Below, one piece after another: positions 33,651 through 42,891 of a stretch of DNA of 64,000 bases (position 1 is the stretch's first letter; every line of letters starts with the position of its first letter). Source of the DNA: an uncultured Pelagibacteraceae bacterium (GTDB lineage Bacteria; Pseudomonadota; Alphaproteobacteria; Pelagibacterales; Pelagibacteraceae); assembly GCA_902628275.1 (NCBI GenBank), contig CACOMI010000004.1, positions 1 to 64,000 of the forward strand, read 5' to 3'. The position numbers and the translations under genes were made by a program. The notes under the pieces are model-generated. The model ran no database searches, was not told the origin of the DNA, and saw only the letters and a program-made list of their open reading frames with translations.

Positions 33651-34331
33651 TTAAAGATATTTGGATATTATTTTTTCAATACCAACAAAGTCTTTAATTA
33701 GGTGATTATGATAAATTTCATCAATATTTTTTTCTGTATATCCATCTTCTATCAAAATCATTGGAATTTCTGCTGCCTTAGCAGCGTTAGCATCCGACTC
33801 ACTGTCACCAATCATAATTGATCTGCTTTTATCACCGTCTAAAATTTCTATTATTGAAGTTATATGTCTTGGATCAGGCTTGCAGTAATCAAATGTATTA
33901 TAGCCAGCAACATATTCAAAATAATCATAAATTTTAATTTTTTTTAAAAGATCAATTGCAAGATGATCAGTTTTATTTGTACATACCGCCATTGATATAT
34001 TTTCATTTTTACACCAATTTAAAAAATTTTTTACCCCTTTAATTAAAGTACTTTTATTTAAAATATTCTTTCCATAAAAAGAAATAAATTCATTAGTCAT
34101 TTCATTTTTTATTTTTTCATTAATTGAAGTTAACTCTTTTTTAGCCTGGCTCCATATAGATCTACCAATCATCGCCCCAGCCCCTTGACCAACTGAACTT
34201 TTTAAATCATCAAGAGATTTTGTCGGATAACCAAATTTTCTCATAACATGGTTATGAGCAAGCATTAGATCTGGAGCTGTATCTACCAATGTACCATCTA
34301 AATCAAATAAAACTGTAAATTTTTGTTTCAT
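33651..34331 (-). CDS. gph: Phosphoglycolate phosphatase-like HAD hydrolase
   Basis: This 226-residue HAD-superfamily phosphatase has a Gph-type C1 cap. Motif I is LFDLDGTLVDTAPDL (nucleophile D near residue 10), motif II is AVCTNKT near 117, motif III lysine is in YCKPDPRHI near 151, and motif IV is MIGDSESDANAAKAAEIPMI near 175. The cap contains GQGAGAMIGRS near 48. It should dephosphorylate 2-phosphoglycolate from DNA repair or oxygenation, though HAD enzymes are promiscuous. It is divergent from the GlmU-like gene. Confidence 0.88.
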   Translation of the reverse strand: MKQKFTVLFDLDGTLVDTAPDLMLAHNHVMRKFGYPTKSLDDLKSSVGQGAGAMIGRSIWSQAKKELTSINEKIKNEMTNEFISFYGKNILNKSTLIKGVKNFLNWCKNENISMAVCTNKTDHLAIDLLKKIKIYDYFEYVAGYNTFDYCKPDPRHITSIIEILDGDKSRSIMIGDSESDANAAKAAEIPMILIEDGYTEKNIDEIYHNHLIKDFVGIEKIISKYL

Positions 34332-34400
34332 AATTAAAGTATTTTAAAGAAATAAATTGTGAATTAATCAAAATATATACTTAATGTAAATCAAACATAA

Positions 34401-35012
34401 ATGGAAGATTTAAATCAAAAAAAACTTAGAAACAAATTTTTAAAATCAGGAGTTAAAATGATTAGTCCTGAAACTATTTTTTTTTCAAATGATACCAAGA
34501 TTGGTAAGAATGTTACCATCGAACCTTACGTTGTAATCGGTTCTAAAGTAAAAATTAGTAATAATGTAATTATAAAATCATTTTCTCATTTAGAGGCTTG
34601 CAAAATTGAAAGTAAAGTTGAAGTTGGCCCGTACGCAAGAATAAGACCACATACAATCCTAAAAGAAGGTTCTAAGGTAGGTAATTTTGTTGAAATTAAA
34701 AAAAGCATCTTGGGTAAGAAATCTAAAGTTAACCATTTATCTTATGTAGGAGATACAGATGTTGGTAATTCGGTAAATATTGGTGCAGGCACAATTACAT
34801 GTAATTATGATGGTGTGAAAAAAAATAAAACAAAAATTAAAGATAAAGTTTTTATAGGTTCAAATTCCTCTTTAGTAGCTCCACTTATCATAAATAAAGA
34901 GAGTGTAATTGGAGCAGGATCTACCATAACAAAAAATGTAAAAAGTAAATGTTTAGCGCTAACAAGATCGCAGCAATTTGAAATTAAAAATTATAAAAAA
35001 AACAAAAAATAA
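34401..35012 (+). CDS. Stand-alone GlmU C-terminal (acetyltransferase) domain protein
   Basis: This 203-residue left-handed beta-helix protein matches only the acetyltransferase half of GlmU, which makes N-acetylglucosamine-1-phosphate for peptidoglycan and LPS. GlmU-specific blocks are the linker KSGVKMISPETIFFSNDTKIG (16-36), EVGPYARIRPHTIL (74-87), the catalytic-site VNHLSYVGDTDVGNSVNIGAGTITCNYDGVKKNKT (about 111-145) and GAGSTITKNV. The uridylyltransferase domain (about 230 residues) is missing. Only 69 bases separate the start from the divergent gph, so it is not simply mis-started. glmS follows after three bases, which supports a role in the same pathway. Confidence 0.85.
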   Translation: MEDLNQKKLRNKFLKSGVKMISPETIFFSNDTKIGKNVTIEPYVVIGSKVKISNNVIIKSFSHLEACKIESKVEVGPYARIRPHTILKEGSKVGNFVEIKKSILGKKSKVNHLSYVGDTDVGNSVNIGAGTITCNYDGVKKNKTKIKDKVFIGSNSSLVAPLIINKESVIGAGSTITKNVKSKCLALTRSQQFEIKNYKKNKK

Positions 35013-35015
35013 TTT

Positions 35016-36836
35016 ATGTGTGGAATAATTGGTATATCAAGTAATAAACCTGTCTCAGCAAATATAATAAACTCATTAAAAAAATTAGAGTATAGAGGTT
35101 ACGACTCAGCTGGCTTAGCAACACTTTCAGATGGTGAAATTAATGAAGTAAAATCAGAAGGTAGAGTTGATAATTTAGAAAATAATTTTGACTTAAAAAA
35201 TTTAAAGGGAAATATAGGTATAGGTCATGTAAGATGGGCAACACACGGTATTCCCAATAGTATTAATGCCCATCCACACTCATCTCACAATGTTTCAGTT
35301 GTTCATAATGGAATTATCGAAAACTCGACAATATTAAAAAAACTTTTAGTTAATAAAGGACATAAATTTAAGTCTCAAACAGATACCGAAGTTATTGTTC
35401 ATTTAATAACTGAGCATTTAAAGATTTCAGATCTGGAAGAAGCTATAACAAAGACTTTAAAACAACTTCACGGAAGTTTTGCTCTTGGAATAGTATTTAA
35501 AGATAAGCCAGATTTAATTGTTGGTGCGAGAAGAGGTTCACCTTTAGCAGTTGGTTATGGACCAAATGAAAATTACCTAGGTTCAGATTCATATGCTTTA
35601 AAATCTATGACAAATAAAATTACTTATCTTGATGATGGTGAATTTTGTATTGTTAAAAAAGATCAAGTTATTTTTTTCAATGAAGAAGGGAAAAAAGTTA
35701 ATAAAAAAATATTAAAATTATCGTCAAATGAAGCGAGTTATGACAAAGGTGATTTTAAACATTTTATGGCAAAAGAAATTGAAGAACAACCAACAACAAT
35801 AAAAACTGGAATTAAAGAATATATAGATATTATGAATAAAGAGATAAATATTTTTAACTTTCCATGGAAAATAGAAGAGATTAATTCAATAACTTTAATT
35901 GGTTGTGGAACTGCATTTCACTCTTGTTTGATGGCAAAATATTGGTTTGAAGATCTAACAAATTTAGACGTTAATATAGATATAGCTTCAGAGTTTAGAT
36001 ATAGAAAAAATAGATTTAAAAAAGACTCTTTATACATTTTTGTTTCTCAATCAGGAGAAACAGCAGATACCTATGCTGCATTAGATCTATGTAATAAAAA
36101 TAAAATGAGAACTTGTGCAGTTGTGAATGTGATTGAGAGTTCAATAGCAAGAGAATCAAATTTTGTGCTTCCAATTCATTGTGGTCCAGAAATTGGAGTA
36201 GCGTCGACGAAAGCATTTCTTGGTCAAATACTTGTTTTGTATATTTTATCTCTAAAACTTGGATCAATGAGGAATGAAATTAAAAAAAAAGAATATAAAG
36301 AAAAAATTAAAGATTTAATATATTTACCTGGATTAATTGAAAAAACTTTACTACATGATAATGACATCCAATCAATATCCTCAACTTTTAATGATGTAAA
36401 AGGTTCAATGTTTTTGGGAAGAGGTTTTTCTTACCCAATAGCATTGGAAGGTGCATTAAAACTTAAAGAACTTTCGTATATTCATGCAGAAGGTTATCCA
36501 GCAGGAGAAATGAAACATGGACCGCTAGCTTTAATTGAAGAAGGTATGCCTGTTGTGGTTCTGGCCCCGAGAGATAGTTATTACAAAAAAACAATTTCAA
36601 ATATGCAAGAAGTTATAGCACGTGGTGCAAAAGTTTTACTAATTACAAATAAAAGTAAAAATGAAATAGTTTCAGAAAATATTTGGGAAACTATTGAGGT
36701 GGAAAACACAAATGATGATTTACTACCATTTCTTTTGACTATCCCATTACAAAAACTTGCTTATTATTCTGCACTTAAAAAAGGTTATGACATAGATAAG
36801 CCAAGAAATTTGGCTAAATCTGTAACTGTTGAATAA
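35016..36836 (+). CDS. glmS: Glutamine--fructose-6-phosphate aminotransferase (isomerizing)
   Basis: This enzyme makes glucosamine-6-phosphate from fructose-6-phosphate and glutamine, the first step of amino-sugar synthesis. At 606 residues it is full length. The N-terminal glutaminase domain has the nucleophile C2 in MCGIIGI, GHVRWATHG near residue 72 and HNGIIEN near 96. Two SIS domains follow: LIGCGTAFHSC near 290 with FVSQSGETADT near 343, and FLGRGFSYPIALEGALKLKELSYIHAEGYPAGEMKHGPLALI near 465-510. The C-terminus ends DKPRNLAKSVTVE, as in GlmS. It is three bases downstream of the GlmU-like gene. Confidence 0.96.
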   Translation: MCGIIGISSNKPVSANIINSLKKLEYRGYDSAGLATLSDGEINEVKSEGRVDNLENNFDLKNLKGNIGIGHVRWATHGIPNSINAHPHSSHNVSVVHNGIIENSTILKKLLVNKGHKFKSQTDTEVIVHLITEHLKISDLEEAITKTLKQLHGSFALGIVFKDKPDLIVGARRGSPLAVGYGPNENYLGSDSYALKSMTNKITYLDDGEFCIVKKDQVIFFNEEGKKVNKKILKLSSNEASYDKGDFKHFMAKEIEEQPTTIKTGIKEYIDIMNKEINIFNFPWKIEEINSITLIGCGTAFHSCLMAKYWFEDLTNLDVNIDIASEFRYRKNRFKKDSLYIFVSQSGETADTYAALDLCNKNKMRTCAVVNVIESSIARESNFVLPIHCGPEIGVASTKAFLGQILVLYILSLKLGSMRNEIKKKEYKEKIKDLIYLPGLIEKTLLHDNDIQSISSTFNDVKGSMFLGRGFSYPIALEGALKLKELSYIHAEGYPAGEMKHGPLALIEEGMPVVVLAPRDSYYKKTISNMQEVIARGAKVLLITNKSKNEIVSENIWETIEVENTNDDLLPFLLTIPLQKLAYYSALKKGYDIDKPRNLAKSVTVE

Positions 36837-36871
36837 TACTAAAACTCTGTTAAAACAATCTCGAGTTGAAT

Positions 36872-38251
36872 ATGAAAAAATGGAAAATAAACAGTTGGAG
36901 AAACTATCCAGTAAAGCACATTCCTGAGTATCAGGATAAAAAAGAATTAGATCAAGTTTTAAATAAAATAAAAACTTTTCCCCCACTTGTTTTTGCCGAG
37001 GAAACAAGGCATCTAAAAAAACAATTAGCTGATGTAGTAGATGGTAAAGCATTCTTACTTCAAGGAGGTGATTGCGCTGAAAGTTTTGCAGAATTTAATC
37101 CAGATAATATAAGAGATTATTTTAAAGTAATTCTTCAGATGTCATTAGTTCTGACTTATTCAGCATCGCTGCCAGTAATTAAACTTGGAAGGATAGCAGG
37201 TCAATTCGCAAAACCAAGAAGTGCGCCTACAGAAAAACAAGGAGATCTAGAATTTCCTAGTTATCTTGGCGACAATGTAAATGGCATTGAATTTTCTGAG
37301 AAGGCAAGAAAACATGATCCAAAAAGGTTGTTTAGAGCTTATTCTCAATCAGCTTCAACATTAAATCTTTTAAGAGCTTTTTCACATGGTGGTTTTGCAG
37401 ATTTAAAAAAAGTTCACTTATGGAATTTAGGTTATATTAAAAAAAGTCCACAAGCTAAGAAATTTAAAGAGTTAGAGGATAAAATAGCTGATGCTTTATC
37501 ATTTATGGATGCTTGTGGAATTAACTCAGAATTTAATAGAAGACTGAAGACTGTAAATTTTTGGACTTCCCATGAAGCGTTGCATTTACCCTTTGAAGAA
37601 AGTATGACAAGAATAGACTCTACCACAGGTGAATATCATGCAACTTCAGCTCATTTTGTCTGGATAGGTGACAGAACAAGACAGCTTGACGGAGGTCACG
37701 TAGAATATTGTCGTGGAATTGAGAATCCAATTGGAATAAAATGTGGACCTACAAGTAAACCAGAAGAGATAGTTAAAATTTGTAATTTAATAAATCCAAA
37801 TAACGAAAAAGGAAAAATAACTTTAATTTCAAGATTTGGTCATGATAACGTTGAAAAATTTTTACCTAAACTTGTTAGAGGAGTTAAAAAAGAGGGTGTA
37901 AATGTTATTTGGTCATGTGATCCAATGCATGGGAATACAATTCAGTCTACGACTGGGTATAAGACAAGACGTTTTAATAATGTATTAAAAGAGGTTAAAG
38001 ATGTTTTTGCGGTTCATCAAAGCGAAGGATCATACGCTGGAGGTTTGCATATTGAAATGACAGGACAAAATGTGACTGAATGTACTGGTGGTGCTAAAAA
38101 TATTCAGGATCAAGATTTATCAAGTAGGTATCATACACATTGTGATCCAAGACTTAACGCTGATCAGGCTTTAGAGCTTGCATTTTTAATTTCTGATGAG
38201 ATAAAAAAGAATACCAGCTATTCCAAAAATGCTATTCAAGCGGCATCTTAA
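36872..38251 (+). CDS. aroG: Class II (plant-type) 3-deoxy-7-phosphoheptulonate synthase
   Basis: This enzyme condenses erythrose-4-phosphate and phosphoenolpyruvate, the first step of the shikimate pathway. Class II features are the start WKINSWRNYPVKHIPEYQD, FLLQGGDCAESFAEF near residue 66, KLGRIAGQFAKPRSAPTE near 105, HLWNLGY, WIGDRTRQLDGGHVEYCRG near 265, GIKCGPTS, and WSCDPMHGNTIQS near 355. About 459 residues is the usual size. I prefer ATG 36872 over an in-frame TTG at 36866. nadE follows after 38 bases. Confidence 0.94.
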   Translation: MKKWKINSWRNYPVKHIPEYQDKKELDQVLNKIKTFPPLVFAEETRHLKKQLADVVDGKAFLLQGGDCAESFAEFNPDNIRDYFKVILQMSLVLTYSASLPVIKLGRIAGQFAKPRSAPTEKQGDLEFPSYLGDNVNGIEFSEKARKHDPKRLFRAYSQSASTLNLLRAFSHGGFADLKKVHLWNLGYIKKSPQAKKFKELEDKIADALSFMDACGINSEFNRRLKTVNFWTSHEALHLPFEESMTRIDSTTGEYHATSAHFVWIGDRTRQLDGGHVEYCRGIENPIGIKCGPTSKPEEIVKICNLINPNNEKGKITLISRFGHDNVEKFLPKLVRGVKKEGVNVIWSCDPMHGNTIQSTTGYKTRRFNNVLKEVKDVFAVHQSEGSYAGGLHIEMTGQNVTECTGGAKNIQDQDLSSRYHTHCDPRLNADQALELAFLISDEIKKNTSYSKNAIQAAS

Positions 38252-38289
38252 GCTGTTGTTTTAAAAAATTATATTGATAAATAAACATT

Positions 38290-39027
38290 ATGAATTCTAA
38301 GGAAAAATCTAAATTTATATCTAACTGGATAAAAGATTACGTTGAACAAATGCCTAATAAAGCTCAGTCTTTGGTAATTGGTATTTCTGGAGGAATTGAC
38401 TCTTCTGTATCTAGTACATTAAGTGCAATGACTGGTTTAAGAACTATAGTTTTATCGATGCCGATTAAACAAAAAAGTGCTCAGCATGATTTGAGTTTAG
38501 CTCATCAAGAATGGTTAAAAAAAAATTATAAAAATGTTGAAGGTCATACAATTGAATTAGATGGTTTGTTCAAGTCTTTTGAGGGAACTTTAAATAATTT
38601 TTCAAATGAGCATGGAATGGCAAATTCAAGAGCGAGATTACGAATGACAACACTTTACCAAGTTGCAGCTGCAAACAAAGGGATAGTGGTTGGAACTGGA
38701 AATAAAGTAGAAGATTTTGGTGTTGGGTTTTATACTAAATATGGAGATGGTGGTGTAGATATTTCTCCAATTGCTGACTGTAATAAAACTGAAGTCTGGG
38801 AGCTCGGTAAAGAACTTGGTATTTTAGAAGAAATTATAAATGCAGCACCAACAGATGGATTATGGGATGATGGTAGAACAGACGAAGGTCAATTAGGTTT
38901 AAGTTATAAAGAACTTGAAGAAGCTATGAATAATGAAAATTCAGTAAATAGAGAAAAATACAATTCAATTCGTAACGCAAATTTGCACAAAATGGAGCCA
39001 ATTCCAGTGTGTAAAATTCCAAATTAA
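38290..39027 (+). CDS. nadE: NAD+ synthetase, ammonia-dependent type
   Basis: This 245-residue N-type ATP pyrophosphatase amidates nicotinate adenine dinucleotide to NAD+. The P-loop is VIGISGGIDSSVS near residue 26. VVGTGNKVEDFGVGFYTKYGDGGVDISPIADCNKTEVWELGKELGI (about 137-182) contains the acceptor-site residues, and APTDGLWDDGRTDEGQLGLSY lies near 190. The glutaminase domain of longer NadE forms is absent, so free ammonia is the expected nitrogen donor. It lies between the DAHP synthase and cysS on the same strand. Confidence 0.93.
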   Translation: MNSKEKSKFISNWIKDYVEQMPNKAQSLVIGISGGIDSSVSSTLSAMTGLRTIVLSMPIKQKSAQHDLSLAHQEWLKKNYKNVEGHTIELDGLFKSFEGTLNNFSNEHGMANSRARLRMTTLYQVAAANKGIVVGTGNKVEDFGVGFYTKYGDGGVDISPIADCNKTEVWELGKELGILEEIINAAPTDGLWDDGRTDEGQLGLSYKELEEAMNNENSVNREKYNSIRNANLHKMEPIPVCKIPN

Positions 39028-39072
39028 TCAAATAGATTCACAAATCTATATTTTAAGTATATTTCTAAAACT

Positions 39073-40428
39073 ATGAGTATTGATATTTTTTTAACCAATA
39101 ATCTTACTAACAAGAAAGAGAAGTTTATACCTCAAATTAAGGATAATGTTAGAATGTATGTTTGTGGTCCAACTGTTTATGATGATCCACATATTGGGAA
39201 TGCAAGACCACTAATAGTTTTTGATATTTTATTTAAAATTTTTAAAAATAAGTATTCAAAAGTAACTTATGTAAGAAATATAACCGATGTCGATGATAAA
39301 ATAATACAATCATCAAAAGATAATAAAATTTCTATTGGAGATTTAACAAATAAAATTTTAGATAGTTTTAGTGAGGATTGTAATTATTTAAATTGTGATA
39401 CACCTAACCACCAACCAAAGGCTACAGATCATATTCCTGAGATGATTGAGATGATTACAGAATTAATTAAAAAAAAATTTGCCTATGAAAATAATAGACA
39501 CGTTTACTTCGAGGTTAAAAAATTTAAAGATTATGGAAAATTATCGAATAAAAATTTGGATGAGCTTATTGCAGGTTCTCGAATTGAAATTAGTGATAAT
39601 AAAAAAAATTCAGAAGACTTTGTTTTGTGGAAACCATCAAATGAAGATGAACCATTCTGGAACTCACCTTGGGGCAAAGGAAGACCTGGATGGCATTTGG
39701 AGTGTTCTGCTATGTCAAAAAAATATTTAGGAAAAGAATTTGATGTGCATGGAGGTGGTATTGATTTATTATTCCCTCATCATGAAAATGAAATAGCTCA
39801 ATCAAGGTGTGCTAACGATAATGAAGTTTTTGCAAAATATTGGTTACATAATGCTTTCATAACCACGTCTAATGAAAAAATGGCAAAGTCTCAGGGAAAT
39901 ATTATAAAAATAAAAGATTTTAGAGGTAAAATTAGTGGCCAAGTTTTAAGATTGGCTTTAATGAGTGCCCATTATAAACAACCTCTAGATTGGAATGACA
40001 AACTTCTAGAGGAGTGTGAGAATACAATTAGTAAATGGTATAATATGTATTCTAACATCAAAGAAAAAACGAAAATTCCTGACGAAGTTCTTAAGCCACT
40101 TTATGATGATTTAAATACACCTGGTTATATTGCTAATTTGCATAAATTATACGAGAAAGCACAAAAGGGGTCAGATGAATATAGAAACTTATTTATTTCA
40201 GCATGTCATTTTGTTGGATTATTAAATGAGTCAAAAGAGGAGTGGCTTAAATTCAAGAAAAGAAAAGTATTAATTTCTGAAAGTGAAATTTTAAATAAAA
40301 TTAACGAAAGAAATAAAGCTAGAGATAATAAAAATTATGAGAAAGCTGACAAAATTAGAGACGAGCTTTTAGACAAAGGTGTTTTAATAGAGGATAAAGA
40401 TGATAAAACGACCTGGAAATTTAAATGA
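39073..40428 (+). CDS. cysS: Cysteinyl-tRNA synthetase
   Basis: This is a 451-residue class I aminoacyl-tRNA synthetase. The Zn-binding and HIGH region reads VCGPTVYDDPHIGNARP (HIGN, near residue 31-45), followed by ITDVDDKII near 75. GWHLECSAMS near 210 and DVHGGGIDLLFPHHENEIAQS near 232 are CysS-specific zinc and substrate motifs, and the KMSKS loop appears as KMAKSQGN near 270. The C-terminus is short but includes the DALR-type helical region ending RDELLDKGVLIEDKDDKTTWK. The stop overlaps the cimA start by four bases. Confidence 0.95.
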   Translation: MSIDIFLTNNLTNKKEKFIPQIKDNVRMYVCGPTVYDDPHIGNARPLIVFDILFKIFKNKYSKVTYVRNITDVDDKIIQSSKDNKISIGDLTNKILDSFSEDCNYLNCDTPNHQPKATDHIPEMIEMITELIKKKFAYENNRHVYFEVKKFKDYGKLSNKNLDELIAGSRIEISDNKKNSEDFVLWKPSNEDEPFWNSPWGKGRPGWHLECSAMSKKYLGKEFDVHGGGIDLLFPHHENEIAQSRCANDNEVFAKYWLHNAFITTSNEKMAKSQGNIIKIKDFRGKISGQVLRLALMSAHYKQPLDWNDKLLEECENTISKWYNMYSNIKEKTKIPDEVLKPLYDDLNTPGYIANLHKLYEKAQKGSDEYRNLFISACHFVGLLNESKEEWLKFKKRKVLISESEILNKINERNKARDNKNYEKADKIRDELLDKGVLIEDKDDKTTWKFK

Positions 40429-42026
40429 GTAAAGATAGATTATATATATTTGACACAACATTAAGAGATGGGGCTCAAACACAAGGAGTAGATTTTTCAT
40501 TAGACGATAAAGAAAAAATATCTGCATCACTTGATAATTTAGGTGTTGATTATATTGAAGGAGGTTGGCCCGGTGCAAACCCAACCGACACTGAATTTTT
40601 TAACAAAGACCATAAATTTAAATCAGCTAAATTAACAGCATTTGGAATGACTAAAAAATCTGAACATAGTGCGGAAAATGATCCAATGTTATCATCATTA
40701 ATTAATTCAAAAAGTTCGTCGGTATGTTTATTTGGTAAATCATGGGATTTTCAAGTTGAAGTAGCACTTGGAATAACTAATGAGCAAAATCTCTTAAATA
40801 TAACTGAGAGTGCAAAACATATCGTAAAATCTGGTAAAGAATTTATGTTCGATGCAGAACATTTTTTTGACGGATATAAAGCTAATCCTGAATACGCTAT
40901 TTCTTGTGTTAAAGCAGCATATGATAATGGGGCAAGATGGATAGTATTGTGTGATACAAATGGTGGAACATTACCCCATGAGGTATCTAAAATTATTTTA
41001 GAAGTAATTAAGTATATTCCGGGTAAAAATTTAGGGATACACGCTCATAATGATACTGAAAATGCTGTAGCAAATAGTTTAGTTGCTGTTCAAGCAGGTG
41101 TTAGACAAGTACAGGGCACTTTAAATGGTTTAGGTGAAAGATGTGGTAATGCAAATTTAGTTTCATTAATACCAACATTTTTTTTAAAAAAAGATTTTTA
41201 TGAAAATTATGAAATTAATATCAAAAAAGAAAAACTGAAAAATTTGACTCAATGCTCAAGATTATTAGATGAAATATTAAATAGAAAACCTAACAAGCAC
41301 TTACCATATGTTGGAGCCTCGGCTTTTTCTCACAAAGGTGGAATGCATGTTTCTGCTGTTCAAAAAGATCCCAAAACTTATGAGCATATCAATCCAGCAG
41401 AAGTTGGTAACTCTAGAAATATAGTTGTTTCAGATCAAGCAGGACAATCAAATATTATGTCTAGATTAAATTCAATAGGAATTAAAGTTGAGAAAAGTAA
41501 TCCAAAAATAAAAAAACTTTTAGAGGAAGTAAAAGATCGAGAATTTATTGGTTATAGTTATGATGGTGCTGATGCATCTTTTGAGTTATTAGCTAGAAGA
41601 TTAATGGGTGAAATACCAAGATATATTTCTATTAATGAATATGATGTTTCAGTAAAGAAAGATAATGCAGGAGAAATTGTTTCATACGCAAAAGCTCAAT
41701 TAGAAGTAGATGGAGAAAAGATTTTGTGTGAAGGAGAGGGAAATGGACCTGTAAATGCTTTGGATAATGCTATTAGAAAAAATGTAAACAAGCTTGCTAA
41801 ATATTCCAAATATTTAAAAGATTTAAGACTTGTGGATTATAAAGTTCGAATTTTAAACACCGGTACAGAAGCGATAACAAGAGTAAGTATTGAAAGCACA
41901 GACTCAAAAGGTATTAATTGGTTTACTATTGGAGTGTCTCCAAATATCATAGACGCATCTTTCAAAGCTTTAGTTGATAGTCTAGATTACAAACTATTTA
42001 AGGATAAAGCCCCTGGAAGCCTGTAA
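40425..42026 (+). CDS. cimA: (R)-citramalate synthase
   Basis: This 533-residue HMGL-like acyl-transferase makes citramalate from pyruvate and acetyl-CoA, giving isoleucine without threonine deaminase. The catalytic-domain start is FDTTLRDGAQTQGVDFSLDDK, with YIEGGWPGANPTD near residue 45, the GGWPG form that marks citramalate synthases of this type. The metal motif GIHAHNDTENAVANSL is near 205 and QGTLNGLGERCGNANLVSL near 228. The regulatory LeuA-dimer domain covers about residues 400-525. It overlaps cysS by four bases and is followed two bases later by a DUF1989 gene. 2-isopropylmalate synthase is the main alternative but lacks these motifs. Confidence 0.92.
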   Translation: MSKDRLYIFDTTLRDGAQTQGVDFSLDDKEKISASLDNLGVDYIEGGWPGANPTDTEFFNKDHKFKSAKLTAFGMTKKSEHSAENDPMLSSLINSKSSSVCLFGKSWDFQVEVALGITNEQNLLNITESAKHIVKSGKEFMFDAEHFFDGYKANPEYAISCVKAAYDNGARWIVLCDTNGGTLPHEVSKIILEVIKYIPGKNLGIHAHNDTENAVANSLVAVQAGVRQVQGTLNGLGERCGNANLVSLIPTFFLKKDFYENYEINIKKEKLKNLTQCSRLLDEILNRKPNKHLPYVGASAFSHKGGMHVSAVQKDPKTYEHINPAEVGNSRNIVVSDQAGQSNIMSRLNSIGIKVEKSNPKIKKLLEEVKDREFIGYSYDGADASFELLARRLMGEIPRYISINEYDVSVKKDNAGEIVSYAKAQLEVDGEKILCEGEGNGPVNALDNAIRKNVNKLAKYSKYLKDLRLVDYKVRILNTGTEAITRVSIESTDSKGINWFTIGVSPNIIDASFKALVDSLDYKLFKDKAPGSL

Positions 42027-42028
42027 GA

Positions 42029-42889
42029 ATGAAAATTAAAAGATTTTCAGATAAACCATTAGATATTGATAGCAGAGTAGGATCAAAACCTGTTGTTTGT
42101 TATCCTTATAACAATATTGAAGAAAAGAATTTGAGTATTTTACATTCTGCTAGAGATCACTTAGTTAAAAAACATGAGGTTGTTATTCCTCCTAGAGATG
42201 CAAAAACATTTGAGGTTAAATTTGGTGAGTTTTTTAGAATCGAAAGTATAGATGGCCCACAAGTAGGAGATTTAAATTTATTCAATTTAAACAATTTAGA
42301 GGAAAAGTTTTATTCAGGAAAGACAAGAGCTCTATACGGAACACATTTATCTGTAGGAGACAAAATGTTTAGTAGTTTTCCATATCTTAGATCTTTAGCA
42401 ACGATAACTTGGGATACTTTAGACTGGTATGATTATGATAAAGATGGAGGATCAGTTCATGATGTAATTGGCACAAGATGCGATCCTTATACTTCAAAAT
42501 TACTTTCAAATAATGATTATCACTATTGTTGTCATTCAAATTTGACAAGAGCTTTAGTTAAAGAAAAAAATGTTCAGTTAGATCATGCAGAAAAAATTGT
42601 TCATGATGTATTAAATGTTTTTATGTTAACTGGATTTACAAATGATACCAAACAATACTTTATGAAAGCAAGTCCAGTCAGACCAGGCGATTATTTAGAG
42701 TTTTTTGCTGAAACAGATTTATTGGGTGCTCTTTCTGCTTGTCCAGGTGGTGATTGTGGATCTGAACATTCATCTGATGTAGCAAAATGTTATCCATTAA
42801 AAGTTTCTATTTGGACAGTAGATCCCAAATATTTAAACGATATTAAACCATCAACTATCTCTAATTATAACAGAAATCATGGCATATAA
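42029..42889 (+). CDS. DUF1989 (urea carboxylase-associated) family protein
   Basis: This 286-residue protein matches DUF1989. Characteristic blocks are VVIPPRDAKTFEVKFGEFFRIESIDGPQVGDLNLFN (about 54-90) and KTRALYGTHLSVGDKMFSSFPYLRSLATI (about 98-126). Conserved cysteines and histidines follow in IGTRCDPYTSKLL and NDYHYCCHSNLTRAL, with YLEFFAETDLLGALSACPGGDC near 225. Relatives occur with urea carboxylase or in glycine-cleavage-related clusters, but no enzyme activity is firmly known to me. The context here (cimA, trmJ) gives no clear functional link. A metal-binding site is likely from the Cys/His pattern. Confidence 0.82.
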   Translation: MKIKRFSDKPLDIDSRVGSKPVVCYPYNNIEEKNLSILHSARDHLVKKHEVVIPPRDAKTFEVKFGEFFRIESIDGPQVGDLNLFNLNNLEEKFYSGKTRALYGTHLSVGDKMFSSFPYLRSLATITWDTLDWYDYDKDGGSVHDVIGTRCDPYTSKLLSNNDYHYCCHSNLTRALVKEKNVQLDHAEKIVHDVLNVFMLTGFTNDTKQYFMKASPVRPGDYLEFFAETDLLGALSACPGGDCGSEHSSDVAKCYPLKVSIWTVDPKYLNDIKPSTISNYNRNHGI

Positions 42890-42891
42890 TA

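Noticed and set aside
34332-34400. Missing GlmU N-terminal domain hidden by a frameshift
   Set aside because: Only 69 bases lie between the start and divergent gph, so there is no room for the domain in any frame.
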